NCBI RefSeq assembly: GCF_002291145.1
Contig: NZ_NTGE01000160.1
Coordinates: 1 to 64,000, forward strand
Length of the DNA stretch: 64,000 nt
From: Streptomyces sp. SA15
GTDB lineage: Bacteria > Actinomycetota > Actinomycetes > Streptomycetales > Streptomycetaceae
Direction of reading: 5' to 3'
Under the pieces are notes generated by a model. It saw only the letters and a list, made by a program, of their open reading frames with translations, did not search any database and had not been told where the DNA came from. Position 1 is the stretch's first letter, and every line of letters begins with the position of its first letter. Below are positions 43,516 through 50,781 of this stretch, in pieces. Both the position numbers and the translations under genes were made by a program.

Positions 43516-45115
43516 AGAGGGGGATGTTGCCGTGCTTCTTCGGGGGCAGGGATTCCCGTTTGGTTCGCAGTTGACGCAGGCCCCGTACGACATGACGGCG
43601 CGTTTCGGACGGCATGATCACCGCGTCGATGTAGCCGCGCTCGGCCGCGACGTACGGGTTGAGGAGGGCGTCCTCGTACTCCTGGATGAGCCGCGCCCGG
43701 GTCGCCTCACCGTCTCCGGAGGCCTCCGCCTCGGCGATGGTCCGGCGGTGCAGGATGTTGACCGCGCCCTGGGCGCCCATCACGGCGATCTGGGCGGTGG
43801 GCCAGGCCAGGTTGAGGTCGGCGCCCAGGTGCTTGGAGCCCATGACGTCGTAGGCGCCGCCGAAGGCCTTCCGTGTGATCACCGTGATCAGCGGGACCGT
43901 CGCTTCCGCGTAGGCGTAGATCAGCTTGGCGCCGCGGCGGATGATGCCGTCGTGCTCCTGGTCGACGCCGGGCAGGAAGCCGGGGACGTCCACGAAGGTG
44001 ATGACCGGGACGTTGAAGGCGTCGCAGGTGCGTACGAAGCGGGCCGCCTTCTCGCTGGCCTTGATGTCGAGGCAGCCGGCGAACTGCATCGGCTGGTTCG
44101 CGACGATGCCGACCGGGTGGCCCTCGACCCGGCCGAACCCGGTGACGATGTTCGGCGCGAACAGCGGCTGCGTCTCGAAGAACTCGGCGTCGTCCAGGAT
44201 GTGCTCGATCACCGTGTGCATGTCGTACGGCTGGTTCGCGCTGTCCGGGACCAGCACGTCCAGCTCGCGGTCCTCGTCGGTGAGGGCGAGGTCCGCCTCC
44301 TCGGGGAAGGCCGGGGCTTCGCTGAGGTTGTTGGACGGCAGGTACGACAGCAGCTGCTTGACGTACTCGATGGCGTCCTTCTCGTCGCCGGCCATGTGGT
44401 GTGCCACGCCGGAGGCGGAGTTGTGGGTGCGGGCGCCGCCCAGCTCCTCGAAACCGACGTCCTCGCCGGTGACCGTCTTGATGACGTCCGGGCCGGTGAT
44501 GAACATGTGCGAGGTCTGGTCGACCATGACGGTGAAGTCGGTGATCGCGGGGGAGTAGACCGCGCCGCCCGCGCAGGGCCCGACGACCAGGCTGATCTGC
44601 GGGATCACGCCGGAGGCGTGGGTGTTGCGGCGGAAGATCTCGCCGTAGGCGCCGAGGGAGGCGACGCCCTCCTGGATGCGGGCACCGCCGGAGTCGTTGA
44701 TGCCGATGACCGGGCAGCCGGTCTTGAGCGCGAAGTCCATCACCTTGACGATCTTCTGGCCGTAGACCTCGCCGAGGGCGCCCCCGAACACGGTGAAGTC
44801 CTGGGAGAACACGGCGACGGGGCGGCCGTCGACCGTCCCGTACCCGGTCACGACCCCGTCCCCGTACGGGCGGTTCTGGTCCAGCCCGAAGTTGGTCGAC
44901 CGGTGCCGCGCGAACTCGTCGAGCTCCACGAAGGAGCCTTCGTCGAGCAACAGTTCGATCCGCTCACGGGCCGTCAGCTTGCCCTTGGCGTGCTGCTTCT
45001 CGACGGCGCGTGCGGAGCCGGCGTGCGTCGCCTCCTCGATACGGAGCTGGAGATCCGCCAGCTTGCCCGCGGTCGTGTGAATGTCGATCTTGTGACGCTC
45101 TTCCGGCTCGGACAT
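43514..45115 (-). CDS. pccB: Propionyl-CoA carboxylase beta subunit
   Basis: A 533-residue carboxyltransferase beta subunit. Features include the crotonase-like N- and C-domains, GINDSGGARIQEGVASLGAYGEIF, VVGPCAGGAVYSPAITDF and FVDVPGFLPGVDQEHDGIIRRGAKLIYAYAEATVP, plus RKAFGGAYDVMGSKHLGAD. It transfers carbon dioxide from biotin on AccA2 to propionyl-CoA, giving methylmalonyl-CoA. It is followed by pccE, mmpB and maf on the same strand and is divergent from the biotin ligase gene. Confidence 0.94.
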   Translation of the reverse strand: MSEPEERHKIDIHTTAGKLADLQLRIEEATHAGSARAVEKQHAKGKLTARERIELLLDEGSFVELDEFARHRSTNFGLDQNRPYGDGVVTGYGTVDGRPVAVFSQDFTVFGGALGEVYGQKIVKVMDFALKTGCPVIGINDSGGARIQEGVASLGAYGEIFRRNTHASGVIPQISLVVGPCAGGAVYSPAITDFTVMVDQTSHMFITGPDVIKTVTGEDVGFEELGGARTHNSASGVAHHMAGDEKDAIEYVKQLLSYLPSNNLSEAPAFPEEADLALTDEDRELDVLVPDSANQPYDMHTVIEHILDDAEFFETQPLFAPNIVTGFGRVEGHPVGIVANQPMQFAGCLDIKASEKAARFVRTCDAFNVPVITFVDVPGFLPGVDQEHDGIIRRGAKLIYAYAEATVPLITVITRKAFGGAYDVMGSKHLGADLNLAWPTAQIAVMGAQGAVNILHRRTIAEAEASGDGEATRARLIQEYEDALLNPYVAAERGYIDAVIMPSETRRHVVRGLRQLRTKRESLPPKKHGNIPL

Positions 45116-45212
45116 CGGGATGGGGCTCCCTGCCTGCTCAAAAGGGGGGACGGTTACTCATCCGTAGAGTAGTGGGGGGTCCACCAATCGGCAGTGCGGC
45201 GTTTACCACACC

Positions 45213-45218
45213 TAGTCT
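45213..45218 (+). promoter_or_regulatory. -10 element (TAGTCT) of birA
   Basis: TAGTCT followed by 7 nt and the ATG at 45226, consistent with leaderless transcription. No ribosome site is present. Confidence 0.45.
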
Positions 45219-45225
45219 GGCTTGC

Positions 45226-46095
45226 ATGACGCCGCGAGATGCATCAGACGACAGCCGTTGGTCCAATCTGGACCGTCCGCCGCTCAATGCTGCCGCGTTG
45301 CGGCGGGGCCTGGTACGGGACGGCGGGCACGGCGGGCTCTATTGCGATATCGAGGTCGTGCAGCGCACCGGCTCCACGAACTCCGACCTGGTGGCACTGG
45401 CCGCCAAGGGCGGTGCGGAGGAGGGGGCCGTCCTCGTCGCCGAGGAGCAGACCGCAGGCAAGGGTCGTCTTGACCGGCAGTGGACGGCACCGGCCCGTTC
45501 AGGCCTCTTCTTCTCCGTCCTGCTCAAGCCCACCGAGATCCCGGTGGCCCGCTGGGGCTGGCTGCCGCTGCTGACCGGGGTGGCGGTGGCGACGGGGCTG
45601 TCGCGGGCGGCGGGTGTGGATACGGCACTCAAGTGGCCGAACGACCTGCTGGTGACCGTGGGCGGAGAGGAACGCAAGGCCGGGGGGATCCTGGCGGAGC
45701 GGGCCGGGGACGACGGGGTCGTCGTCGGGGTCGGCGTCAACGTCACGCTGCGGGCGGAGGAGCTGCCGGTGCCGCAGGCGGGGTCGCTGGCGCTGGCCGG
45801 GGCGGCGAACACGGACCGGGACCCGTTGCTGCGGGGGGTGCTGCGGTCGCTGGAGGACTGGTACGCGCGCTGGCGGGCCGCCGGGGGCGACCCGGCGGCG
45901 AGTGGCTTGCAGGAGACGTATGCCGCCGGGTGCGCGACCCTCGGGCGGGTGGTGCGGGCCGAGCTGCCCGGGGACCGGTCGGTCGTCGGGGAGGCGGTGG
46001 CGATCGACGGTGACGGACGACTCGTGATCGCGACGGAGGAAGGGGTACAGGAGCCGGTGGGAGCGGGGGACATCGTGCACTTGCGCGCGGGATGA
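45226..46095 (+). CDS. birA: Biotin--[acetyl-CoA-carboxylase] ligase
   Basis: A 289-residue biotin protein ligase. Motifs are VVQRTGSTNSDLVALAA, the biotinyl-adenylate loop AGKGRLDRQWTAPARSGLFFSVLL, WPNDLLV with the KAGGILAE block, and VGVGVNVTL. There is no N-terminal DNA-binding domain, so it is a ligase only. It biotinylates the AccA2 carrier domain encoded nearby. ATG 45226 is preferred because of the -10 element just upstream. The extended frame reaches back into pccB. Confidence 0.93.
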   Translation: MTPRDASDDSRWSNLDRPPLNAAALRRGLVRDGGHGGLYCDIEVVQRTGSTNSDLVALAAKGGAEEGAVLVAEEQTAGKGRLDRQWTAPARSGLFFSVLLKPTEIPVARWGWLPLLTGVAVATGLSRAAGVDTALKWPNDLLVTVGGEERKAGGILAERAGDDGVVVGVGVNVTLRAEELPVPQAGSLALAGAANTDRDPLLRGVLRSLEDWYARWRAAGGDPAASGLQETYAAGCATLGRVVRAELPGDRSVVGEAVAIDGDGRLVIATEEGVQEPVGAGDIVHLRAG

Positions 46096-46197
46096 CCACC
46101 GTATCGTCGGACCACTCGCGGAGTGAGCTACCGCACACCTGCCGTAGAGTTGAGGCCGGTCGATACCTGACCGTGACAGATCGGAAGGGCAGCAGGC

Positions 46198-47370
46198 GTG
46201 ACCGTCGACGACACGGGCTCCGGCGCGGACGCGGACGGCCGGGAGGAGCCTCCCCCACTCTCGAGTTCGCTCGAGCGGGGGGACCCCCACGCCGCCGACC
46301 CCGGCGAGGACCATGGCGAGGACCCTCTCGCCCTGCGCATCGAGCAGCTCATCCTCGGCGCCGAGCGGCGCTACACCCCCTTCCAGGCGGCCCGTAGCGC
46401 GGGCGTCTCCGTGGAGCTGGCCACCCGCTTCTGGCGGGCCATGGGCTTCGCCGACATCGGCCAGGCCAAGGCGCTCACCGAAGCCGACGTCCTCGCACTG
46501 CGCCGGCTCTCCGGTCTCGTCGAGGCGGGGCTGCTGAGCGAGGCCATGGCCGTGCAGGTGGCGCGGTCCACGGGGCAGACCACCGCCCGCCTGGCCGAAT
46601 GGCAGATCGACTCCTTCCTGGAGGGGCTGACCGAGCCCCCGGAACCGGGCATGACCCGCACCGAGGTGACGTACCCGATCATCGAGCTGCTCCTGCCCGA
46701 GCTGGAGGAGTTCCTCGTCTACGTCTGGCGGCGCCAGCTCGCCGCCTCGGCCGGCCGGGTCGTCCAGACCGCCGACGACGAGGAGATGGTCGACCGGCGC
46801 CTCGCCGTCGGCTTCGCCGACCTCGTCGGGTTCACGCGCCTGACCCGCCGTATGGAGGAGGAGGAGCTCGGCGAACTCGTCGAGGCCTTCGAGACCACCG
46901 CCGCCGACCTGGTCGCCGCGCGCGGCGGACGGCTCATCAAGACGCTCGGCGACGAGGTGCTGTACGCGGCCGACGACGCGGGCGTGGCCGCCGAGATCGC
47001 GCTGCGCCTCATCGAGACCATGGCGAACGACGAGACCATGCCGGAGCTGCGCGTAGGCATCGCGTTCGGCACGGTGACCACTCGAATGGGCGATGTCTTC
47101 GGTACGACCGTGAACCTCGCCTCCCGCCTGACGTCGATAGCCCCGCGCGACGCCGTCCTCGTCGACACCGCCTTCGCGGAGGAGCTGATCCGTACCGAGG
47201 AGGCGCCCGCCTCGGAGGCGGAGGCGGCCGAGGCCGTGGCCGCCGCCGAGAAGGAGGGCGAGGAGCCGCCGACGTACCGCTTCGGGCTCCAGCCGATGTG
47301 GCAGCGGCCGGTGCGTGGGCTGGGCGTGGTCGAACCGTGGCTGTTGACGCGGCGGGACGGCAGGGCGTAG
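46198..47370 (+). CDS. cya: Class III adenylate cyclase
   Basis: A 390-residue protein with an acidic, low-complexity N-terminus, a helix-turn-helix-like regulatory domain (about 60-120: FQAARSAGVSVELATRFWRAMG, LTEADVLALRRLSGLVEAGLL) and a C-terminal class III cyclase domain (about 205-335). That domain has the metal-binding FADLVGFTRLTRRM, KTLGDEVLYAADD and FGTTVNLASRL. It matches the single Cya of S. coelicolor, which makes cAMP during germination and development. The N-terminal region carries a dispersed DNA repeat in frame (46249-46289). GTG 46198 has a GGAAGG-type ribosome site. Confidence 0.9.
   Translation: MTVDDTGSGADADGREEPPPLSSSLERGDPHAADPGEDHGEDPLALRIEQLILGAERRYTPFQAARSAGVSVELATRFWRAMGFADIGQAKALTEADVLALRRLSGLVEAGLLSEAMAVQVARSTGQTTARLAEWQIDSFLEGLTEPPEPGMTRTEVTYPIIELLLPELEEFLVYVWRRQLAASAGRVVQTADDEEMVDRRLAVGFADLVGFTRLTRRMEEEELGELVEAFETTAADLVAARGGRLIKTLGDEVLYAADDAGVAAEIALRLIETMANDETMPELRVGIAFGTVTTRMGDVFGTTVNLASRLTSIAPRDAVLVDTAFAEELIRTEEAPASEAEAAEAVAAAEKEGEEPPTYRFGLQPMWQRPVRGLGVVEPWLLTRRDGRA
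46249..46289. repeat. Dispersed GC-rich palindromic repeat inside cya
   Basis: A 41-bp segment (begins CCTCCCCCACTC, ends GGGGGGACCCCCA). Its reverse complement is nearly the same as the repeat inside sigQ. It encodes the low-complexity PPPLSSSLERGDPHA in Cya. Confidence 0.8.
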
Positions 47371-47403
47371 CCGCCGGGCAGCTGCCTTTCGTCGGTTGTC
47401 TCG

Positions 47404-48069
47404 TCAGTTGTGCCGGGTGGTCGGTGGGTCCACGCACACGTTGATGATCGGTACGCACAGGTCGGGCCGGTCGGGGTCGTTCGGCTGGTCCGGTTGTGGG
47501 GCCGGGGGTGGCGTGATGCGGCTCGGGGGCGGGGTCGGTGTGGGGCGTGGGGTGGTGGGCTTCGAGGCCGGTGGCCGGGGTGCGGTGGTGGGGCCAGTGG
47601 TGTGGTCGGTCGGGTTCGGGGCGACGGGGATGGTTGTGGGGACGGCTGCGGGCACTCCCGGGGCGGCGGTCGCGTAAGGCGTGTGGGCCAGGGACCGGCC
47701 CGGGTGCGGTGTCGCGCCCGGCGCGCCCCTCACCGGTGCGGTCGCCGACGGGCTCACCTCGGGGGTGCTTCCCGCGGTGGCGGCGGTGTTGGTGGGGCGG
47801 TCCGTGCCGGTGTCCGTGTCCGGGCTGGGTTCGGTCTCCGCGGTGCCGAGGCTATGGACGTTCGGGTCGGGCGTCAGTCGTACGAGGCTCAGTACCCCGG
47901 CCGCCACGGCCAGGCCGCCGGCGGCGAGCAGCATCTTGCGGGGGCGGGGTTTGCGGTGACGGCCGCGGGGGCTCCGGACACGGGTTCCGGGGTCGTACGG
48001 CTCGGGCTGTGCGGGCGTCCTGGCCTGCGTGGTCGCTCTCTCCGGCCGCTTCTGCGTGTCCGTCGTCAT
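47404..48069 (-). CDS. Thr/Pro-rich single-pass membrane protein
   Basis: A 221-residue protein with a basic N-terminal cytoplasmic region (RSPRGRHRKPRPRK), one membrane helix (MLLAAGGLAVAAGVLSLV, about 45-63) and an extracellular part rich in Pro, Thr and Ala. The C-terminus has a conserved-looking DLCVPIINVCVDPP with two Cys that could form a disulfide. No family recognised. It is convergent with cya and divergent from the enoyl-CoA hydratase gene. Confidence 0.8.
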   Translation of the reverse strand: MTTDTQKRPERATTQARTPAQPEPYDPGTRVRSPRGRHRKPRPRKMLLAAGGLAVAAGVLSLVRLTPDPNVHSLGTAETEPSPDTDTGTDRPTNTAATAGSTPEVSPSATAPVRGAPGATPHPGRSLAHTPYATAAPGVPAAVPTTIPVAPNPTDHTTGPTTAPRPPASKPTTPRPTPTPPPSRITPPPAPQPDQPNDPDRPDLCVPIINVCVDPPTTRHN

Positions 48070-48172
48070 GTCCCTCGACCCCTCCCCGATGCGCTCACGC
48101 CCCCTGTACGCCGTGGCGGACGCACGTTATGCGCTCTCGTGGGCGGTGGGATGGGAGTCGGGCGGTATGTCA

Positions 48173-48201
48173 CTCGAACGGGGTCTCGGCGTCGATATGA
48201 T
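48173..48201 (+). promoter_or_regulatory. Promoter of enoyl-CoA hydratase gene
   Basis: CTCGAA (48173-48178) and TATGAT (48196-48201), 17-bp spacing. The predicted start near 48208 lies just before the palindrome at 48213. Confidence 0.5.
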
Positions 48202-48212
48202 CGAGGCGAGTG

Positions 48213-48232
48213 TTGTTAACCCACGTTAACAA
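48213..48232. promoter_or_regulatory. Operator palindrome overlapping the ribosome site of the hydratase gene
   Basis: TTGTTAACCCACGTTAACAA, 8-bp perfect arms with a 4-bp spacer, lies immediately downstream of the predicted transcription start and runs into AAGGAG. It is a likely repressor site, and the AT-rich arms stand out from the surrounding DNA. Confidence 0.7.
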
Positions 48233-48242
48233 GGAGCGTGTC

Positions 48243-49052
48243 ATGGGCGAGGAGCGGTTCGGGGAGTTCGTGCTGGTACGGCGACACGGGGACGGGGGTG
48301 CCGGGCACGTCGCGGAGCTGGTCCTCGATCGGCCCAAGGCCATGAACGCCGTCTCCACGGAGATGGCGCGGTCCATCGCGGCGGCCTGTACGGGGCTGGG
48401 CGGGGACAGGAGCGTGCGGGTGGTCGTGGTGACCTCCACGCATGAGCGGGCCTTCTGTGTCGGGGCCGACCTGAAGGAGCGCAACTCCTTGAGCGATGCC
48501 GAGCTGGTGCGGCAGCGGCCGGTGGCGCGGGGGGCGTACACCGGGGTGCTGGATCTGCCGGTGCCGACGATCGCGGCGGTGCACGGGTTCACGCTGGGGG
48601 GTGGGTTCGAGCTGGCGCTCGCTTGTGACCTGATCGTGGCGGATCGTACGGCGGTGGTGGGGTTGCCGGAGGTGTCGGTGGGGGTGATTCCGGGTGGCGG
48701 TGGTACGCAGTTGCTGCCGCGGCGGGTGGGGGCGGCTCGGGCGGCCGAGCTGATCTTTACCGCGCGGCGGGTGGAGGCTGTGGAGGCGGGGGAGTTGGGG
48801 CTGGTGGATCAGGTGGTGGAGGAGGGGCGGGACCGGGAGGAGGCGTTGGCGCTGGCGGGGCGGATCGCGGGGAACTCGCCGGTTGGGCTGCGGGCGGCCA
48901 AGCGGGCGTTGCGGTTGGGGCAGGGGTTGGATCTGCGGGCCGGGTTGGAGGTGGAGGACGCGGCTTGGCGGGCGGTGGCGTTTTCGGGGGATCGGGCGGA
49001 GGGGGTGGCGGCGTTCAACGAAAAGCGGACGCCGCGGTGGCCGGGGGAGTAG
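48243..49052 (+). CDS. Enoyl-CoA hydratase/isomerase family protein
   Basis: A 269-residue crotonase-fold protein. The oxyanion-hole segments are HERAFCVGADLKER and GFTLGGGFELALACDLIVAD, with the catalytic Glu in GLPEVSVGVIPGGGGTQLLPR. It probably acts in fatty acid or branched-chain amino acid breakdown, hydrating enoyl-CoA. ATG 48243 follows an AAGGAG site by 7 nt. The palindrome overlapping this site suggests repression, possibly by a fatty-acid-responsive regulator encoded elsewhere. Confidence 0.9.
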   Translation: MGEERFGEFVLVRRHGDGGAGHVAELVLDRPKAMNAVSTEMARSIAAACTGLGGDRSVRVVVVTSTHERAFCVGADLKERNSLSDAELVRQRPVARGAYTGVLDLPVPTIAAVHGFTLGGGFELALACDLIVADRTAVVGLPEVSVGVIPGGGGTQLLPRRVGAARAAELIFTARRVEAVEAGELGLVDQVVEEGRDREEALALAGRIAGNSPVGLRAAKRALRLGQGLDLRAGLEVEDAAWRAVAFSGDRAEGVAAFNEKRTPRWPGE

Positions 49053-49189
49053 TAGGGGCGCGCGCTTGGAGGGTGCTCGGCGTGGGCTGGACCGGTTGAC
49101 TGCGTGCCGCCTTCTGTCCGGTTGCCCGGGGTGGGGGCTGGCGGGGGTGGGTCGCGCAGCCCGGCGCTTGCGGGGTGCCGCCTCTCTTT

Positions 49190-49297
49190 GGGTCGGGAGC
49201 CGCCCTAGGCGGCACGAATGCCCCCGCTGGGAGGGACGAATGCCCGCAGCTGGGCGGCACGAATGCCCGCAGCTGGGCGGGACGGTTGCCCGCAGCT
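49190..49297. repeat. Tandem array of 23-bp GC-rich units
   Basis: After GGGTCGGGAGCCGCCC, units ending GCCCGCAGCT repeat at 49229-49251, 49252-49274 and 49275-49297, with a degenerate first unit at about 49208-49228. Units differ at only a few positions. A single inverted copy of the same family is at 35197-35242. Confidence 0.85.
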
Positions 49298-49516
49298 AAC
49301 GCGGCACGATCGCTTGCGAGGTGGGTCACCTCTTGGCCGACCGAGTCGGGTGGTGGGTGGGCATAGGTCCGGGGGACTGGTGGCGCAGCCCCCAGTGGCG
49401 CGGCTGCCCGCAGGCTGACGGCGTCGGTTGCTCCCAGCGCCGGCCGCGTCGGCGTCGCGTGCCGTCGGCGATCACCCCAGCGCCGCATCAAGTGACCGGT
49501 TCGCCCCAATCCTCCC

Positions 49517-49522
49517 TAGCCT
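49517..49522 (+). promoter_or_regulatory. -10 element (TAGCCT) of the GGDEF gene
   Basis: TAGCCT followed by 6 nt and ATG 49529. This indicates a leaderless mRNA. Confidence 0.45.
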
Positions 49523-49528
49523 GGAGTG

Positions 49529-50674
49529 ATGGGTGAGGACACTCGGCTCGCCGCCGTGGTGGCGTTGGCTCAAGGCATGGCGGCAGCCCGTTGCTCGCGA
49601 GAGGCGTGGTGGGCCGCCGCCAACGGGGCGTGCCGTGCGCTCGGGGGGAGTTTCGCCGCGCTGTCCGTGTGGGAGCGGGAGCTCGGACGGCTCAAGGTCC
49701 TCGTCAACGTGGGCGAGCGGGCCGAGGGCGAGGAGGAGTTCCCGGACGACGAGGCCTACCCGGTGCACCAGTTCGCCGAGATCACCGAGTTCCTGCACGA
49801 GCGGTGGGCCGGCGGCGGCGAGCCCAACGCCTGGGTGGAGACGGCTCAGGGCCCGGCGGCCGGACGCCGTCCCGGTTACGTCCACCAACGCGTCGCCGCC
49901 CTCCGCAGGAGAGGCCGCGGCTCCTGCGTAGTCGCCCCGATCGTGCTGCACGGACGCGCCTGGGGGGAGCTGTACGTCGCCCGCCCGGTCGGCGCCCCCG
50001 TCTTCGACCGCGCCGACGCCGACTTCGCCACCGTCCTGGCCGCCGTAGTCGCCGCCGGCATCGCCCAGACCGAGCGGCTGGAGGAGGTCCGCCGACTGGC
50101 GTTCACCGACGCGCTCACCGGCCTCGCCAACCGCCGCGCCGTCGACGCACGCCTGGACCGGGCCGTCGAGCGGCACCGCAAGGAAGGCGTCGTCGTCAGT
50201 CTCGTCGTCTGCGACCTCAACGGACTCAAGCGCGTCAACGACACCCACGGGCACGCCGTAGGCGACCGGCTCCTCGAACGCTTCGGATCCGTCCTCTCCC
50301 TCTGCGGCGCCATGCTGCCCGGCGCCCTCGCCGCCCGCCTCGGCGGCGACGAGTTCTGTCTGCTCGCGGTCGGGCCGCCGGCCGACGAGGTCGTCAAGGC
50401 GGCCGACGAACTCTGCCGCCGGGCGGCCGAGTTGGAGCTGGGGGAAGGGGTCGCCTGCGGGATCGCGTCCACCGCGGATCCCATCGGCCCGGTGCACTCC
50501 GCCCGCCGGCTGTTCCGGCTCGCCGACGCCGCCCAGTACCGGGCCAAGGCCGAAGGGTCCACCCGGCCGGTCGTCGCCGGGCGCGAGGGCCCCGACGATC
50601 CCGTCGTACGGATGGCCGACGAACCCTCGGCCGAGCCGACCGCCGAGCGCCGCCGCTTCCGCGGACGTCACTGA
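49529..50674 (+). CDS. GAF-GGDEF diguanylate cyclase
   Basis: A 381-residue soluble protein. A GAF-like sensor spans about 15-180 (ALGGSFAALSVWERELGRLKVLVNVGE, GSCVVAPIVLHGRAWGELYVAR), then a GGDEF domain of about 165 residues (LAFTDALTGLANRRAVDARLD, VCDLNGLKRVNDTHGHAVGD, AARLGGDEFCLLAV). The intact GGDEF motif predicts synthesis of cyclic di-GMP, which in Streptomyces governs the BldD developmental checkpoint. The RxxD inhibitory site expected five residues before the motif is missing, so product inhibition may be absent. GTG 49526 is an alternative start. Confidence 0.9.
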   Translation: MGEDTRLAAVVALAQGMAAARCSREAWWAAANGACRALGGSFAALSVWERELGRLKVLVNVGERAEGEEEFPDDEAYPVHQFAEITEFLHERWAGGGEPNAWVETAQGPAAGRRPGYVHQRVAALRRRGRGSCVVAPIVLHGRAWGELYVARPVGAPVFDRADADFATVLAAVVAAGIAQTERLEEVRRLAFTDALTGLANRRAVDARLDRAVERHRKEGVVVSLVVCDLNGLKRVNDTHGHAVGDRLLERFGSVLSLCGAMLPGALAARLGGDEFCLLAVGPPADEVVKAADELCRRAAELELGEGVACGIASTADPIGPVHSARRLFRLADAAQYRAKAEGSTRPVVAGREGPDDPVVRMADEPSAEPTAERRRFRGRH

Positions 50675-50768
50675 AGGGGACGTCACTGAAGGATGACCCA
50701 TCGCCCCATCGCCCCATCGGTAAGGGGTAAACCCGCCCCCCACTGGTGACATCCTCGAATTCACTGCG

Positions 50769-50774
50769 TACGCT
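50769..50774 (+). promoter_or_regulatory. -10 element (TACGCT) of hutH
   Basis: TACGCT followed by 7 nt and ATG 50782, with no ribosome site. This suggests a leaderless mRNA. Confidence 0.4.
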
Positions 50775-50781
50775 CCTGAAT

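Larger units (their letters stand above)
49053..49528. other. Intergenic region between hydratase and GGDEF genes
   Basis: These 476 bp have no credible gene. They carry the repeat array at 49190-49297 and, at the right edge, the promoter of the GGDEF gene. Confidence 0.6.

Noticed and set aside
45862..45873. GTACGCGCGCTG, similar to the nucleoside operator
   Set aside because: It lies inside birA coding sequence and lacks the right half of the palindrome.
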